Assembly (NCBI GenBank): GCA_000231825.2
Contig: JH720304.1
Location: 410,724-474,723 of the forward strand
Reading direction: 5' to 3'
From: Tetrahymena elliotti 4EA
Taxonomy: Eukaryota; Ciliophora; Oligohymenophorea; Hymenostomatida; Tetrahymenidae
DNA: 64,000 bases
The notes beneath the pieces are model-generated. The model saw only the letters and a program-made list of their open reading frames with translations. It made no database searches and was not told the origin of the DNA. Shown one piece after another: positions 1-11,766 of this stretch. Both the position numbers and the translations under genes were made by a program. The first letter of the stretch is position 1; every line of letters starts with the position of its first letter.

Positions 1-215
1 TCATTCCAATTACAATACAATAATAAAACTTTTACAAATTTAAAACCTACCAAAAAGATACATTTAAAGCGTTTTTAATACAAAATATTTTAAGGTATTT
101 AAATACATCTTATTGTAAGTAATAAAGGTTCATAGAGTATTATTAACTAATAGTAATAGTTACTTTATAGCATTATAAGTTTTGTTTAGCTGATTAATTT
201 GAAATTGTTAAGATA

Positions 216-3112
216 ATGAGTGCTGTTTCAAGCAATTTTGGATCATTAAATAGAAATACTTCAGATTTATAGTATAGAGAAATAGGGAATATAGATGATG
301 TATTGAAATATTAGAAATCTAGAATTATTTAAGTAAGTGATCTTGAATAATAATAGCAATTATAAGGAAGTGGAAGTAATAACACTTGGATTATAAATTG
401 TCCTATTAGTCATGAATGTGATAGCTTAAATAATAGAATTATTATTCCTAATGCTTAGACTATTTTATAGGAAACAATTCAAACAGATACTGCAAATTTG
501 ATTGATTAATTATAAAATGGTGGTATATAATAAAAGAATATTTTCTAGAAGAGTTAAAGTGAATTTTTAGAATAAAAGCTTAACTCTATGAAACAAAAGC
601 ATAAATAATTACAATAATAACTTTCAGAAGCAACTAAAATAGAGTCTGTATCTAATAAGAAAAAGAATATCGCTCACTCTTAGTCAACATAAGGATTTTT
701 TAAGGGAGGAGTGTCTAATTCTCACAATTTAGATATATTTAATTTTGGAAACTTGAAAAATTAAATAAAATAAATGGATGTGATTTAAAATATTTTATCA
801 AGCATCTAATTAAAACCTAGTAGCCAATAAAAGGATATAGAAGTGATAATAGAAAAAAATGATTTATATAGAATATTGAAAATACTTATTGACTAATTAG
901 TTTCTTACATAGAAAAACTTAATGCTGTTGTATCTGAAAGAGATATTATAGAAATCTAAAGACAAGCAGCTGAAAAATAAAATTATGAATAGAGAGATGT
1001 AATCAGGATGCTAGAAGAAGAGCTAAAAATAAATAAAAAATAATTAACAGAAACGGAAATAGATTATGAAAGACAAAAAGCTCTTTATGATATTTTAGAA
1101 AGTAAATACATAGACCTTCTTAAAAAAAAGTAGGAAGTCAAAATCATTAACAAAGAAACTATCAAAGAAATTGTTGTTGAAAAACCGTAAATTAAAATAA
1201 ATTCTTAAAATAATTTTTTTAATTTTTAACTTTAAAAATAGAATCGAAATACTCAAAGAAGTTAAAAATGTTAAAATTGTCAAACAAGTAAGTTTTTTCA
1301 TACATTTTTTCTGAAATATTAAAAATAAGATAATAAATGTTCACAAAATCTAAAAACTCTTTTCTTAAAAATTTTAAGATAAATAGAAAAAATTATGAGA
1401 TTTATCTAGTGAAAAAATAACACTCAAATGATAAATAATATCTTTTCAATTAAAAATATTCTTTTTGATTTTGGAATTATTTGATAAATTAGATTTAGCA
1501 AATCAAACTAAAGAAAATTAAGAATTATTACTTTTAAGAAAGAACCCAATTAATGCTAATCAAATCTAAATAAAATTCTTTCTTAAAATTTTAAAATAAA
1601 TCTAAAAAATTTATATAATTGATCTATAAAAAAATAACAATCAAAAATTAAATAAGATCTTTTCAATTTAAAATATTCTTTTTGATTTTTGGTTAATTTA
1701 GATTTAGCAAGTCAAATGTAAGAACATTAAGAATTGTTCATTTTAAAAAAGAAGCCAATTCATTTTTTATCATGAAAAAATAAAATTCAAAATTAATAAT
1801 ATCTTTTCAATTAAAATGTTTTTTTTTATTTGAATTATTTGATCTGTCAGATATAGCAAGTCCAATCCAAAGTAAAGAAAAATTTTGTAATTGAAATAAT
1901 TTGATAAATTAGATTTTATAAAGAAAGCTATTTTACTTTTTTATGAGAATAAGAAGATAAATGCTATTTTAATTTTCTATTTATCAAAGAAAAAAGAAGT
2001 AAGAAAAATTATTAGACCATAACCAGAAGTGAAACATACTATTGAGAAGAAATTACATATATTGGAAAGAGAAAAAATAGTCAATTAATTACAAGTAAGT
2101 TTAGATCTTGGTATACAATTTTAAGATTTTTTCATTTTAGGTTGTTGAGAAAATTAAAGAAATTCCTAAAATTGAATTTGTTGACAAAGAGAGAATTATA
2201 GAAAAACCATTCATTGTTGAAAAATTAGTAAGATTATTTTATAAAATTTGCTATCTATTCTAAAGGAAAAAAAATTTTCAAAAGTCAACTAACATACATA
2301 CATAAATAATTTATTAAATTTAGGTTGATAGAATTGTAGAAGTTCCTAAATTTATACCAAAAGAAGTAATTGTAGATAGGCCAGTTTATGTAGATAGACC
2401 TGTAAGTAAATTTTTAAGATTTTCAATGTTAAACTAAGACATAAACAAAAAAACGAAAAGGTTGAAAAGATTGTTAAAGTCCCACAAATAATAGAAAAAG
2501 AAAAGTTAGTTGATAGACCAGTCTTTATTGAAAAACCTGTAATAATTTTATAAAATAGTTTAGTTTTTAAAGTAAACTAATAAATTATTTATTTATATCA
2601 TTAGGTAGATAGAGTAATTGAAAAGGAAGTTTTTGTTGATAGGCCTGTCTACATTTAAGAACCTGTAATAATATTTTAAAAAATACTCATTTATAATTGA
2701 ATTAATGTAATTATATTTAGCCTGTACACATTGAAAAAGTAGTATAAGTTCCAAAGATAGTAGAGAAACAAAAAATAATTGATAGACCAATTTATATCAA
2801 TAATCCAGTAATGAATTAATTTTTTAATTATTATTAACCTTTCCAAATATTTTTGAATAGCCTTTAGAGAGATTTGTAGAGAAGCCAGTGTTTATAAACA
2901 AATATGAGCCAATATCTACCTAACTGGTTAACTCTTATTCTGTACCTTCTATTTCAACATAAATTAATTCACCAGCAGCTGTATTAAATTCAAGATTAGT
3001 TCATGAACAAAATTTTAGATAAAACTCACTTTTTTCTCCACTAAATTCAATACAACTTACTCATTCATAACTATAATAACATAGTCCACTATTAAAGTAC
3101 TCTTATGTTTGA
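216..3112 (+). CDS. Alveolin-repeat cortical (epiplasm / inner membrane complex) protein
   Basis: Structural protein predicted in the membrane skeleton under the alveolar sacs. Nine exons: 216-1186, 1242-1287, 1990-2094, 2141-2227, 2324-2401, 2461-2538, 2605-2664, 2721-2807, 2861-3112. They sum to 587 residues with TAA/TAG as Gln. Residues 1-320 are Gln/Asn-rich and then coiled-coil-like. The second half is a run of alveolin repeats of the form (E/D)(K/R)IVEVP...VDRPV(Y/F)(V/I)(E/D)(K/R)P. The tail is Ser/Asn-rich. Exons 4-8 each carry about one repeat (20-29 residues), and the introns after exon 2 are all phase 0. Family knowledge: alveolins are the defining cortical proteins of alveolates. 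The start is the first ATG in frame. Intron 2 (1288-1989) is 702 nt and internally repetitive. Exact membership within the ciliate alveolins is unknown. Confidence 0.85.
1370..1880. repeat. Degenerate direct repeats inside a long intron
   Basis: Within the 702-nt intron of the alveolin gene, a block beginning CTTTTCAATT and followed by an AATATTCTTTTTGATTTT-like run and a GATTTAGCAA-like run recurs at about 1442, 1659 and 1803. The copies are about 217 and 144 nt apart and differ by substitutions and small indels. Confidence 0.6.
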
Positions 3113-3565
3113 TGAAAATATTTATTTATTTCTTATGTGTTCTCGTTTTTCTCATTTTTTATTAATGATTAATTCACAATTAAATGATACAAAAAAGTTA
3201 TTTAATTATCATGATATCTATTAAAAATGGTAAAGGTAAAAAAAAAATTTCTAATGAAAAGAAATAAAAATTCTTCAAATTTGAAAGAAAATTTATTCAT
3301 ATTTTATAAAAAAACATTTTTTCACTTGCTATTTTTTTGAATAATTTTGCAATCCGCTGTTTAATAAAATATTTTTTTGAACTTCTATTTGTTTAGTTTC
3401 ATAATTTATTATTTTAATTTTTAAAAGCTAAAAATAAAAAATTTTGTACTGAAAAGTTTGATAAGCATAAAATAAAAAAAGCCACTAGTTTAAGTCTCTA
3501 ATATAACTAATTCTCTGTAAATATAATATTTATATAGTACTGATGCTATATTATTTATTAATAAA
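3113..3565. other. AT-rich intergenic, no gene seen
   Basis: Between the alveolin stop and the transposase relic. Homopolymer-rich sequence; no open frame with coding character on either strand. Confidence 0.6.
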
Positions 3566-3569
3566 AATA

Positions 3570-4545
3570 GGCTGAATGTCATCATCAAAATTTTATAAAA
3601 TCCATAATACCCAGAGTAACATCGTCATTTAGTTAAGGAGTAATAATTGTAAGCAAGGTCTATGGAAAAATTCCTAATCAATCAATAAAAGAACTATAAA
3701 ATATTAAAACAAAATTAGGTAGAGGAGAATGTGTAAAAATTGACATAATTAGTAAAATTTTTAAATAATCTGACAGCAATGAAGATATTAGACTCTAAAC
3801 TGCAGAAATGATAAAAAGTACACCCCACAATAGAAGGACAAAACCATTAATTCATTTAATGAAAATCCTAATCTTATTCTTAGAAAAGCCTAAAATAATG
3901 AAGACATTAATCTAGGGAATATGACAATCTCAAAAATTCATTCAACAGTTAAAAGTAGTGTATTAGAAGCTTACAAAAAACTAAAAATATAAATGATATC
4001 TGAAGATTAAAAGGCTTAAAGATTGAGATTTGCAAAGGAGAAGAGTACTTGGACTTAGAAATGGAAGAGCGTACTTTTTCAGATGAGTGTATCCTGAAAA
4101 AAGGCAATTTAGGTAATCTTTATATTTGGTATAACTCAAGGGATGGGATAGGATGAGATTTGAGCTCAAGATTGTTATGAAAAAGAAAAGTATCCTCAAC
4201 TTCAAATTCATATTTGGGGTATTATTAGCTATGAAAAACCCCTTTAGCTTTAAATGGTGAATGGAAAACTTAATTTTCAGGATTATTGTTAAATTTTATA
4301 AAATTTCATAGATGAGCATGAAGATGGATGCTTAATGGATAAACTCTTGCAGTAAGATTTAGCCACTTGGCATTAAAGTAGATACATATAGGATTTTCTA
4401 ATAGCAAACAACATCGAGAGTATTGATTGGCCTCCTATGGGGCTGATCTAAGGATCTAAGTAATAGAAAGGATTTGGGGCTATGTTAAAGATAAGATCAA
4501 TAAAATGGACAACTAGTATTTAATTAAAGTATAATAAAATGTTAA
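3570..4545 (+). pseudogene. Decayed Tc1/mariner-type transposase
   Basis: Remnant of a DDE transposase of the IS630/Tc1/mariner superfamily. No single frame is open: in-frame TGA codons and frameshifts separate recognisable pieces. One frame starts with ATG near 3576 and soon ends in TGA. A helix-turn-helix-like N-terminal part follows in a shifted frame. At about 4050-4090 comes WKSVLFSDEC, the first catalytic Asp region (family form VLFTDES). At about 4345-4440 come LQQDLATWH (family form QQDNxxxH) and IDWPPM, and at about 4465 IERIWGYVKDKI (family form PIENLWGxLK). All three catalytic regions are therefore visible in the correct order. Terminal inverted repeats were not found, so the element's ends are unknown. 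It cannot make a functional transposase as read. Confidence 0.75.
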
Positions 4546-6851
4546 AAAAAATATATTTATTTACAAGCAGTAATTCTTCATTTAATCATTAATGATTTTG
4601 TATATTATCAATACAAAAAAATTATGGTTTAATGCTCAAAAAACGTTTAATCATCACAATATTTCTATAGAAAAATTTTCAATATTTTTCTTTAATGTGA
4701 TAATCTCAAGAAAACAGAGACCGATAAGCTAAAATATTTTTAGCTAAGTTAATAAATATAAACTTTTAGCCTTACTAAAAAATAGCTAAATGAAAAACAA
4801 TATTCTTATTTATATATATTTAGAAGCAATATCTATTACTTAATTTATTATGTTCTAACTAACTTCGATATTTAGTATAATATATCCATGAAAGACAGAT
4901 ATACATAAGCAAATCTACTCAAGTTTGTAAATTAAAATGCATTTAATTTTCACCAATTCAAATATTTAAAGATATTTTAATTTTTTAGCTTATTCAAATT
5001 TTATAGTTAATTTTTAAATGAAAGTAAATTATATTTTCTTTTATTCCTAGCTGAATATTTTTTCCAAATTTTCTCTTAGCGTAGCTAATTTTTAGCTTTA
5101 TCAACCTCTAATAGAACATAATTAAACCAGTATTTTTCTTCCTTATAATAAAATCATCCTGATTTATATTCCTCTTATACTATAGAATTGGCAGTACTTA
5201 CTTTTGAAAAGTCAATTTTTTCAAATTTGTTTCAAATAAAAAGGTTAATAAAGGAATAGTAAATCAAGTCATATTTAATGAAATATTCATAATTAAGTAA
5301 AATTAAAAATTATTTTTTTAAAAATTAACCTTTTATTAATTCAATAATGTATTTTAACCTCTACATCATTTAAAAATAAATTATATCTATGATTTCACCA
5401 AAATTTAAAAGAATAATTTAATCTTAGACAGGTTAGTCTTTTTGTAGCTTTTATTAGTTTTTATTTAAACTTTTTTTTTACCATGGCATTTTTTGATTTT
5501 AAGAATTTTTTTTTTAACCAATATTATTGCCCCTTTTAAAAATTAAAAAATAATATTGAATTTAGAAATATTTTAAAAAAATAAGAAAAACTTAAAAACT
5601 TGAACAAAAAACAAGAAATAATAATTAATAAATGAGCCATACAAATATGAATAAACCAATACAAATTAGTTAGTTCATCACTTATAAATTAAAATCTTTA
5701 TTTATTCATTCAGATATGCAGAATTTGTAATAAAGTATTAATTTTACCTTAGATCAAGAATCAAAGTTTAGAGATTAGAGAATTTTAATAACTAATATCT
5801 TAATTTTTATATTCCTGTTTCACCAATCCAATGGAAACTATTGTATAAAAAAAATGTAGAAAAGAAAGAGAAAAAATGAAAAATTAGAATTAAATCTGAA
5901 AACAAATAAATGAATGGAAACATTCATTCATAAGTTAAAGTTATTTATTAAAAGTTCAGTTAATACTGAAACTATATTTTCCCTCAATTTAAAAGTCCAA
6001 GTTTAGAGGTATGATTATTTTAAAGAAAAATTAATAAATACCTGAAATTAATATCAAGATTTAAGTATGAAGTTAAATTAGAGCTTAGTAGCTTTATTTT
6101 TAATAGGTAAAAATTTAAATCTATTTTTATCTCTAAACGAATTCAATTACATGACTAAGATTTGTAAAACATTTTACACTTTATATCAACCTTTATTATT
6201 TTTTTAAAATTTGTTTGAATATTAAATTGATTATGAATTAATAATTAATATGAAAAATTAGATTAACTTTTTCAGAAAAAATTTTGCAAAATATAAAAAC
6301 CAATTAATTAATATTATTGGTAATAAAAAAGGGTGCACATATTCAAAAAATAAAATTTTTTATTCTTTTATTTTAATAAAAGAGTTTTCATTTCAAGAAT
6401 TTCTTAAATAAATTAAATTTAATACCCTCCTTATTCTTTTTTATTCATATTATTTTAAATAGCAAAATATATTAAAAATTATCAATAACAATTTTTATTT
6501 GCTCAAGTATCAAAAAAATATTCTGAAACTTATTTGATTTTTTTAAAATAACTTGGGTGAAAAAATTATATTTTTTTAAGCTTTTACTTTCAAAGTATTT
6601 CATAAACTATTAAAAATAAAAACCTAATAATTGATATTTATTAATTCAGCTTTTAAAAAAATATTAGAGAATAGCTTTACTTAGCAAATCTATAAAATTA
6701 AAAATATCCTAATTAAATTTCCAAAATATATCCCTGTAACTTAAAATCATCATAGGATTGAATACTAAAATTCATATTTATCCATATACATATAAACACA
6801 ATTATTTTAATAAATTTTTATTTTATTTAATAATAGTTTAATTTGATATTT
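4546..6851. other. Long AT-rich gene-poor region
   Basis: 2.3 kb between the transposase relic and the 3' end of the fidgetin-like gene. Long A and T runs; only short chance open frames, as expected with a single stop codon in AT-rich DNA. No RNA gene or repeat array recognised. It could hold further decayed transposon sequence. Confidence 0.5.
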
Positions 6852-9314
6852 TCAAGAGTCTATTTCCTCCATATTTATTTCAAAGCTACCAAATTAGTTA
6901 TTCCAATCAAAATATCCAGCTAAATCTTTCGAAGTAACTGTAGCTTTAACTTATCTTAGCGATTTTATAAAATCTGATTTATTTATTGGACGAATATCAC
7001 TAGACTATATATTTGTTATATCAGTACATTGACGTATAGGTATAAGGGCAGCTTCCTTACAAAGATTTGTCATATCAGCTCCAGAAAAACCTTTAGTAGC
7101 TGAAACAACTTCTAAAATATCCTATTTTCATAATATAAGTATTTTTTTAAATAAATATTCTTATTCAAAAAATGTTTATACTTGATCACTCATATCAAAT
7201 GCATTTCCTTTTGCTGACTCTCTTTCAATGACTCTTCTTATTAGCTACTCTCTTGCTACATTATTAGGCAGAGGAATATACAATTTTTTTACAAATCTTC
7301 TTCTAACAGCCTAAAAAAGTTTGATAAATAATTTAATATTTCTTTTGATTTTAATTTAATTAATTACATCATCTAGTTCTTAAGGCCTATTTGTGGCACC
7401 AATGAGTAACAATCTCACTTCTTCTCTAGAAGTAGCACCTTCCATTTATACTAAAAATTCTGTTTTTATTCTTCTACTTGCTTCATTTTCATTCTTTATA
7501 TTTTTAATTTAAATTGAAATTACCAATAACAGAAAGACGAAATAAAAATTATTTTTGGTCATTTGAAATTACCTCTTATCTTGCACACAATAATGAGTCA
7601 ATTTCATCTATAAAAATGACACTAGGTTATCTGATTTCTGCTAGCTTAAAAAGAATTTTAACCATCTTCTCACCTTCACCAATATACTTACTAGTCAGAG
7701 AACTTGCAGATATAGAAAAGAATGTAGAACCAGATTGATTTGCAATTGCTTTACCAATCATAGTCTTTCCTGTTCCTGGTGGTCCGAACAACAAAAGACC
7801 CTATTATTTTAAAACAAATTAAATTAAAGTTTTGAAATTTTATCATTTTTACTTTAGGAGGAGCTCTGATACCTGTGAAAATTTAAGGATTTAACATAGG
7901 CCAAACAATAGTTTCCTTAACTGACTCTTTTGCAGAGCTCAAACCAGCAATATCTTCCCACTTAACATTAGCAGCATTTTCTACAATTTCATTTTCAATT
8001 AGATCAATTAACTATTTAAATTTAAAAAAGCATTTATTTTATACAATTTTCAAATCTTAATAGAAATATTACTTTTTAATCTATTCCTTTCAACTATTCG
8101 GATGACTCATTTTTTTTTCCTCCTGTATTTGTGCCAGGTGCTCCAGGTGGCTTGAATTTTCTGCTTAAACCTGTCTTTTTAGCATCATCTTCTGTGCCAC
8201 CTCCATTTAAGGCAACAGATTAATTAGATGCAACATTATTATTTAGATTTAAATTTTTGCCTATTGTATGATAGTGAACTAAATTGACAACATCATCAAC
8301 TCCTTAATTATTTCCTCCATATTTACTATATCCATATTTGGGTTTATTATCATTTACACCTTCTAAATCTAATTATCCATTACTTCTTCCAAATTTTCCA
8401 GTATCTTTATTATAAAATCCTTCTTCCTTTTATCTCTTCAACATGTTATTTTAATATCTTTATTCTGAAGCTGTTTTAAAACCTCCTGATTGTTACTGTT
8501 CATCTTATTCCTCTTCAATTTATTCTCTCCCTCTATTATATCTATTATTATTGTTGTATCTATTTCTTCCATATCCAAAATTATTATTATTTTAATAGCT
8601 ATTGTATTAATTATTGTATTACTTATTATATCCAAATTATTTTTAAGGTTATTCATCATAATTTTAGCTGCTTTATGATCGATTAAAACCATTTTAATTA
8701 TTTTACTAAGCAGAATAATTATTATTATTATTTTTATTATTATCCATATTATTATTAGTATAATTTTGAATGTTATTTCCACTCACAAACCCGTTGGTAG
8801 GATTACTTTAAACTTAATTATTATTACCATTTAAATAGCTGCTTATTGTGGGTTTTTAATTTGATGCAGGTCTCTCTGGAACTCTGGCAGATGGATTTAA
8901 TTAAATAGGTTTTCTTGCTTGAGGAAATCTTGTATCTTTTTCATATTCTATAAATTACTCATATTTTTCTTTAGTTATTTTTGGCATAATTGCAAATTTT
9001 TTATTAGCTTTGCTAGGTTTATATAGTTAATGATCTCTCATTCTTTCTGCTTCTTAAATAAAATCATCTAGGCAAAGGGAAGGATCTTTATCCTAATACT
9101 TTTAAAGGAGAAAAGCAAAAGAAAAAGCATGCTTATAAAAATCCTCTTTCTCCTCTTTTTGAAGTGAGTTTTAATTTAATGCATATTACTAATGTATCTC
9201 ATTCATCTTATTTTTAAAGCTTGATAAAATACTCTTAAGTGTTTCTTTTTACAAAGGAATTAAATTGTCTTGTTACAATCCTCCCTCACCATTATCTTTA
9301 TAGGTAGACATCAT
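6852..9314 (-). CDS. Fidgetin-like AAA ATPase
   Basis: AAA ATPase of the meiotic clade (fidgetin, spastin, katanin, VPS4). Members act on microtubules or, for FIGL1, in recombination. Six exons (9314-8073, 8011-7853, 7800-7573, 7493-7368, 7310-7182, 7121-6852) give 717 residues. Walker A GPPGTGKT ends at residue 480; Walker B is FIDEID (Asp532, Glu533). Arg-finger region: [50 protein letters not shown] and [16 protein letters not shown] match FIGL1 closely, as does the C-terminal [14 protein letters not shown] (FIGL1-like VSSKDLxxYExWN). The N-terminal 400 residues are not conserved; about residues 180-300 are Asn-, Tyr- and Arg-rich. Start: first of two ATGs at 9314/9311. No neighbour suggests a shared pathway. 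Confidence 0.9.
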
Positions 9315-10055
9315 TTCTGCAGAAACAGTAAAATTCACTCTTTCTACTTTTTGATGGTATTTTTTGTTAGATTAAAATCTAATCCAAATTAACAAATACT
9401 AATTATAAATTTAATTAATTCTGGCGCAGTGTATTTAGCTTAATTATTCTAATTTTTCCGCCAAATATTACCAAACTCATAAGAAATCAAAAGAAATGTC
9501 AATTATTTATGATCTAAAAAATTTTCAATTAGTTTGATATTTTAATAAAATTATTTTCAAAAAATAAATATAAATTATTATTTAGTTAAAAAAAGATATC
9601 AACTTCAAATTATAATTTATAATTGAATGCAATCATGAAATAATTCTCTTAAATTTTTAATATTAATTTCCTGAGAAAGTTAAATATCTTTTAAATATTT
9701 ATAATATTGATTTGAGAGAAATTATGATAATTTTAATTTTTTAAAATCAACATTTAAAAAAAATAATAAAGATAAAAAAAAATAAATTTTTAAAATAAAT
9801 CAAGTTTTAAAATTGATTTATCAACTACTAACAATATAAACATGGAAAATGTTAAATTTAATTCTTCTTTAAAGACTTTTTATTCTAGATACAAGATAAA
9901 TATCTTAATTCGTTAAATTTAATCATAATATGCTTAAGGAGATTTTAATAGCATGAAAGAAAATATCCTCTTTTTAAATTAGAAAAGTACAGAAATAGGT
10001 ACTCGATAAATAGCTTTTAAATATGTAGATTTACGATGGCTAGGTTTTCTCAATT
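9315..10055. other. Intergenic, no gene seen
   Basis: Upstream of the fidgetin-like gene and downstream of the small membrane protein. AT-rich; nothing with coding character found on either strand. Confidence 0.5.
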
Positions 10056-10941
10056 TCATTTACTTTTCACCTTCTTATAGCATCCTTCTAATGATACATA
10101 AGCAATTTATAATATGCAAAGTGAATTTAAGAATATAGAAGCCTTAAGAGACTTACTCAGCTCTACTACATTTTCCACAGTTTCCCTTTTTTTATAAATT
10201 AAAATGATTTATTAATATGTTTTTGTTATTATAAACATTTTTCTTACCTATCATATTCACCTTTAGTAGTTTCATACTGACTTTAAAAGTATTCAATCTC
10301 ATTTATAGCATAAAAAGAGAAGAAAATTGCTAAACATAATGCTAAGGTCTTTTAAATTTATTAAAAAATATTTATTGATTTGATTGATTAAAAAAATCTT
10401 TACTTGTGTCATATAAATAAATAAATTAGTGAGTAAAATGTTGCTCCATTACTTAGATTCTTACGATTCTACTTCTAATAAATACTTATCTTCAAATGAT
10501 GCTTTTCCAGTTTTAATTTTTTCATTTATTCTGCAACTAAATATTAAGGGAGAATCCATAAATAATTTAATTTTTCTTTAAAAACTCTTAATTACTCTTT
10601 AATATAGTTCCAAATGTAATATGCACAAAATGGGATGTAAACTACAAAGACTAAAGCCTTTTGATATTTTATGTTTTATTCAATGAAATATTTTAATGAT
10701 TTTAAAAGAATTACTTAATAAGAAGGAATTGAATTAACCAATATCTAATCCAATCTGTAAAGAGCCAATTTATTGACCTTAAGTTAATATGATTACAACC
10801 TTTCTTTCACACTTTTAAATTATGTATAAGATTTACAATTATTTCACTTTAAATTGATAAATACCTTTTCATAATAATTAATGAAATCAAGCTTATTACT
10901 AAGCAAACAGAATATAAAAAAACCTTTTTTAAATTATTCAT
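10056..10941 (-). CDS. Small multipass membrane protein, unknown function
   Basis: Not recognised as any named family. Six exons (10941-10865, 10799-10715, 10657-10596, 10536-10404, 10348-10248, 10185-10056) join in consistent phase to 195 residues ending KVKSK. About four hydrophobic segments: residues 7-24 (FLYSVCLVISLISLIIM), a second from about residue 55 (ALVFVVYIPFCAYYIW), one near 110-130 (TLALCLAIFFSFYAI) and one near 160-180. A charged loop lies between the second and third. All introns are GTA...AG. The gene is too broken for a standard-code ORF search to find. The model rests on phase consistency and protein-like composition, with no homology recognised. Confidence 0.55.
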
Positions 10942-11766
10942 TAGAATATCTTTTTCAACTTTGTAAAACCTAATTTTATTGATATTTTATGAGCTTTTTT
11001 TATGTTTGAGTAAGAATGTTTAAATTTACTTTAATTGTTTATTGATTGCTCTATTTTTTTGAATGATTTTTTGATTAACATTCATATAAAGTTCATAATG
11101 AATGAATCAGATTTCTAAAATGAGATAAGTACTTCATCAGAAATCTTTCCTTATTCTGATTTGTTACATTTTTGATATATTTGAATTCAAAAAGTAAAAA
11201 ACTTCAAAAATTAAATTATTTTAAATAAAAATATTTTGTACTTTAAAACTATTTGTATTTTTTTCATTTAAATAATTCTTTTATTCACTGAAATATTTCA
11301 CTTATTTTTTGTTCAAAACGAAATGAATAAGATTAAAATTGTCGAAGATTTTTTCTCAAATAATATGAATAAGATTAAATTTGTTAAAGACTTTTCTAAA
11401 ATATTAAATAAATAAAAAGTATTTATCTCAATAAAAATCTCAAAGCATAAAAACGGCTCTTAATACAAAATATGTTCTAATTAATATTTAGATTACTTTT
11501 ATTTAAATTTCATTTTTTACTTGAAAAGTAATATTTGTTTAAATAAAAAGATATGCTACTATATAATTTTTTAGCCATAGTTTATGTATTGTATATACAA
11601 GTACTTTTATGTTTGCATGAATATATTGATTTAATATGTTATTTAATTTATAAATAATTAGATGATTGTATAGTCGTTTAATTTTATAAATTAATTAAAA
11701 ACAATCTTTTTTTTATTAAAAATAATCAAGCAACACTTCATAAACAGCTATTACTATTTTGATAAG
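10942..11766. other. Intergenic with a short in-frame repeat ORF
   Basis: AT-rich spacer. At 11323 an ATG begins an open stretch whose first 14 codons (MNKIKIVEDF...) are imperfectly repeated from the ATG at 11365 (MNKIKFVKDF...). This is a 42-nt direct repeat. It may be chance or a remnant; no product is proposed. Confidence 0.4.

Noticed and set aside
1095..1301. Minus-strand Phe/Leu-rich frame
   Set aside because: Antisense to the alveolin coiled-coil exon and its first introns.
8438..8782. Opposed standard-code frames over Ile/Asn-rich sequence
   Set aside because: They are shadows of the Asn-rich linker of the fidgetin-like gene on the minus strand, where the sequence reads as AAT/TAA (Asn/Gln) codons in frame with the AAA domain.
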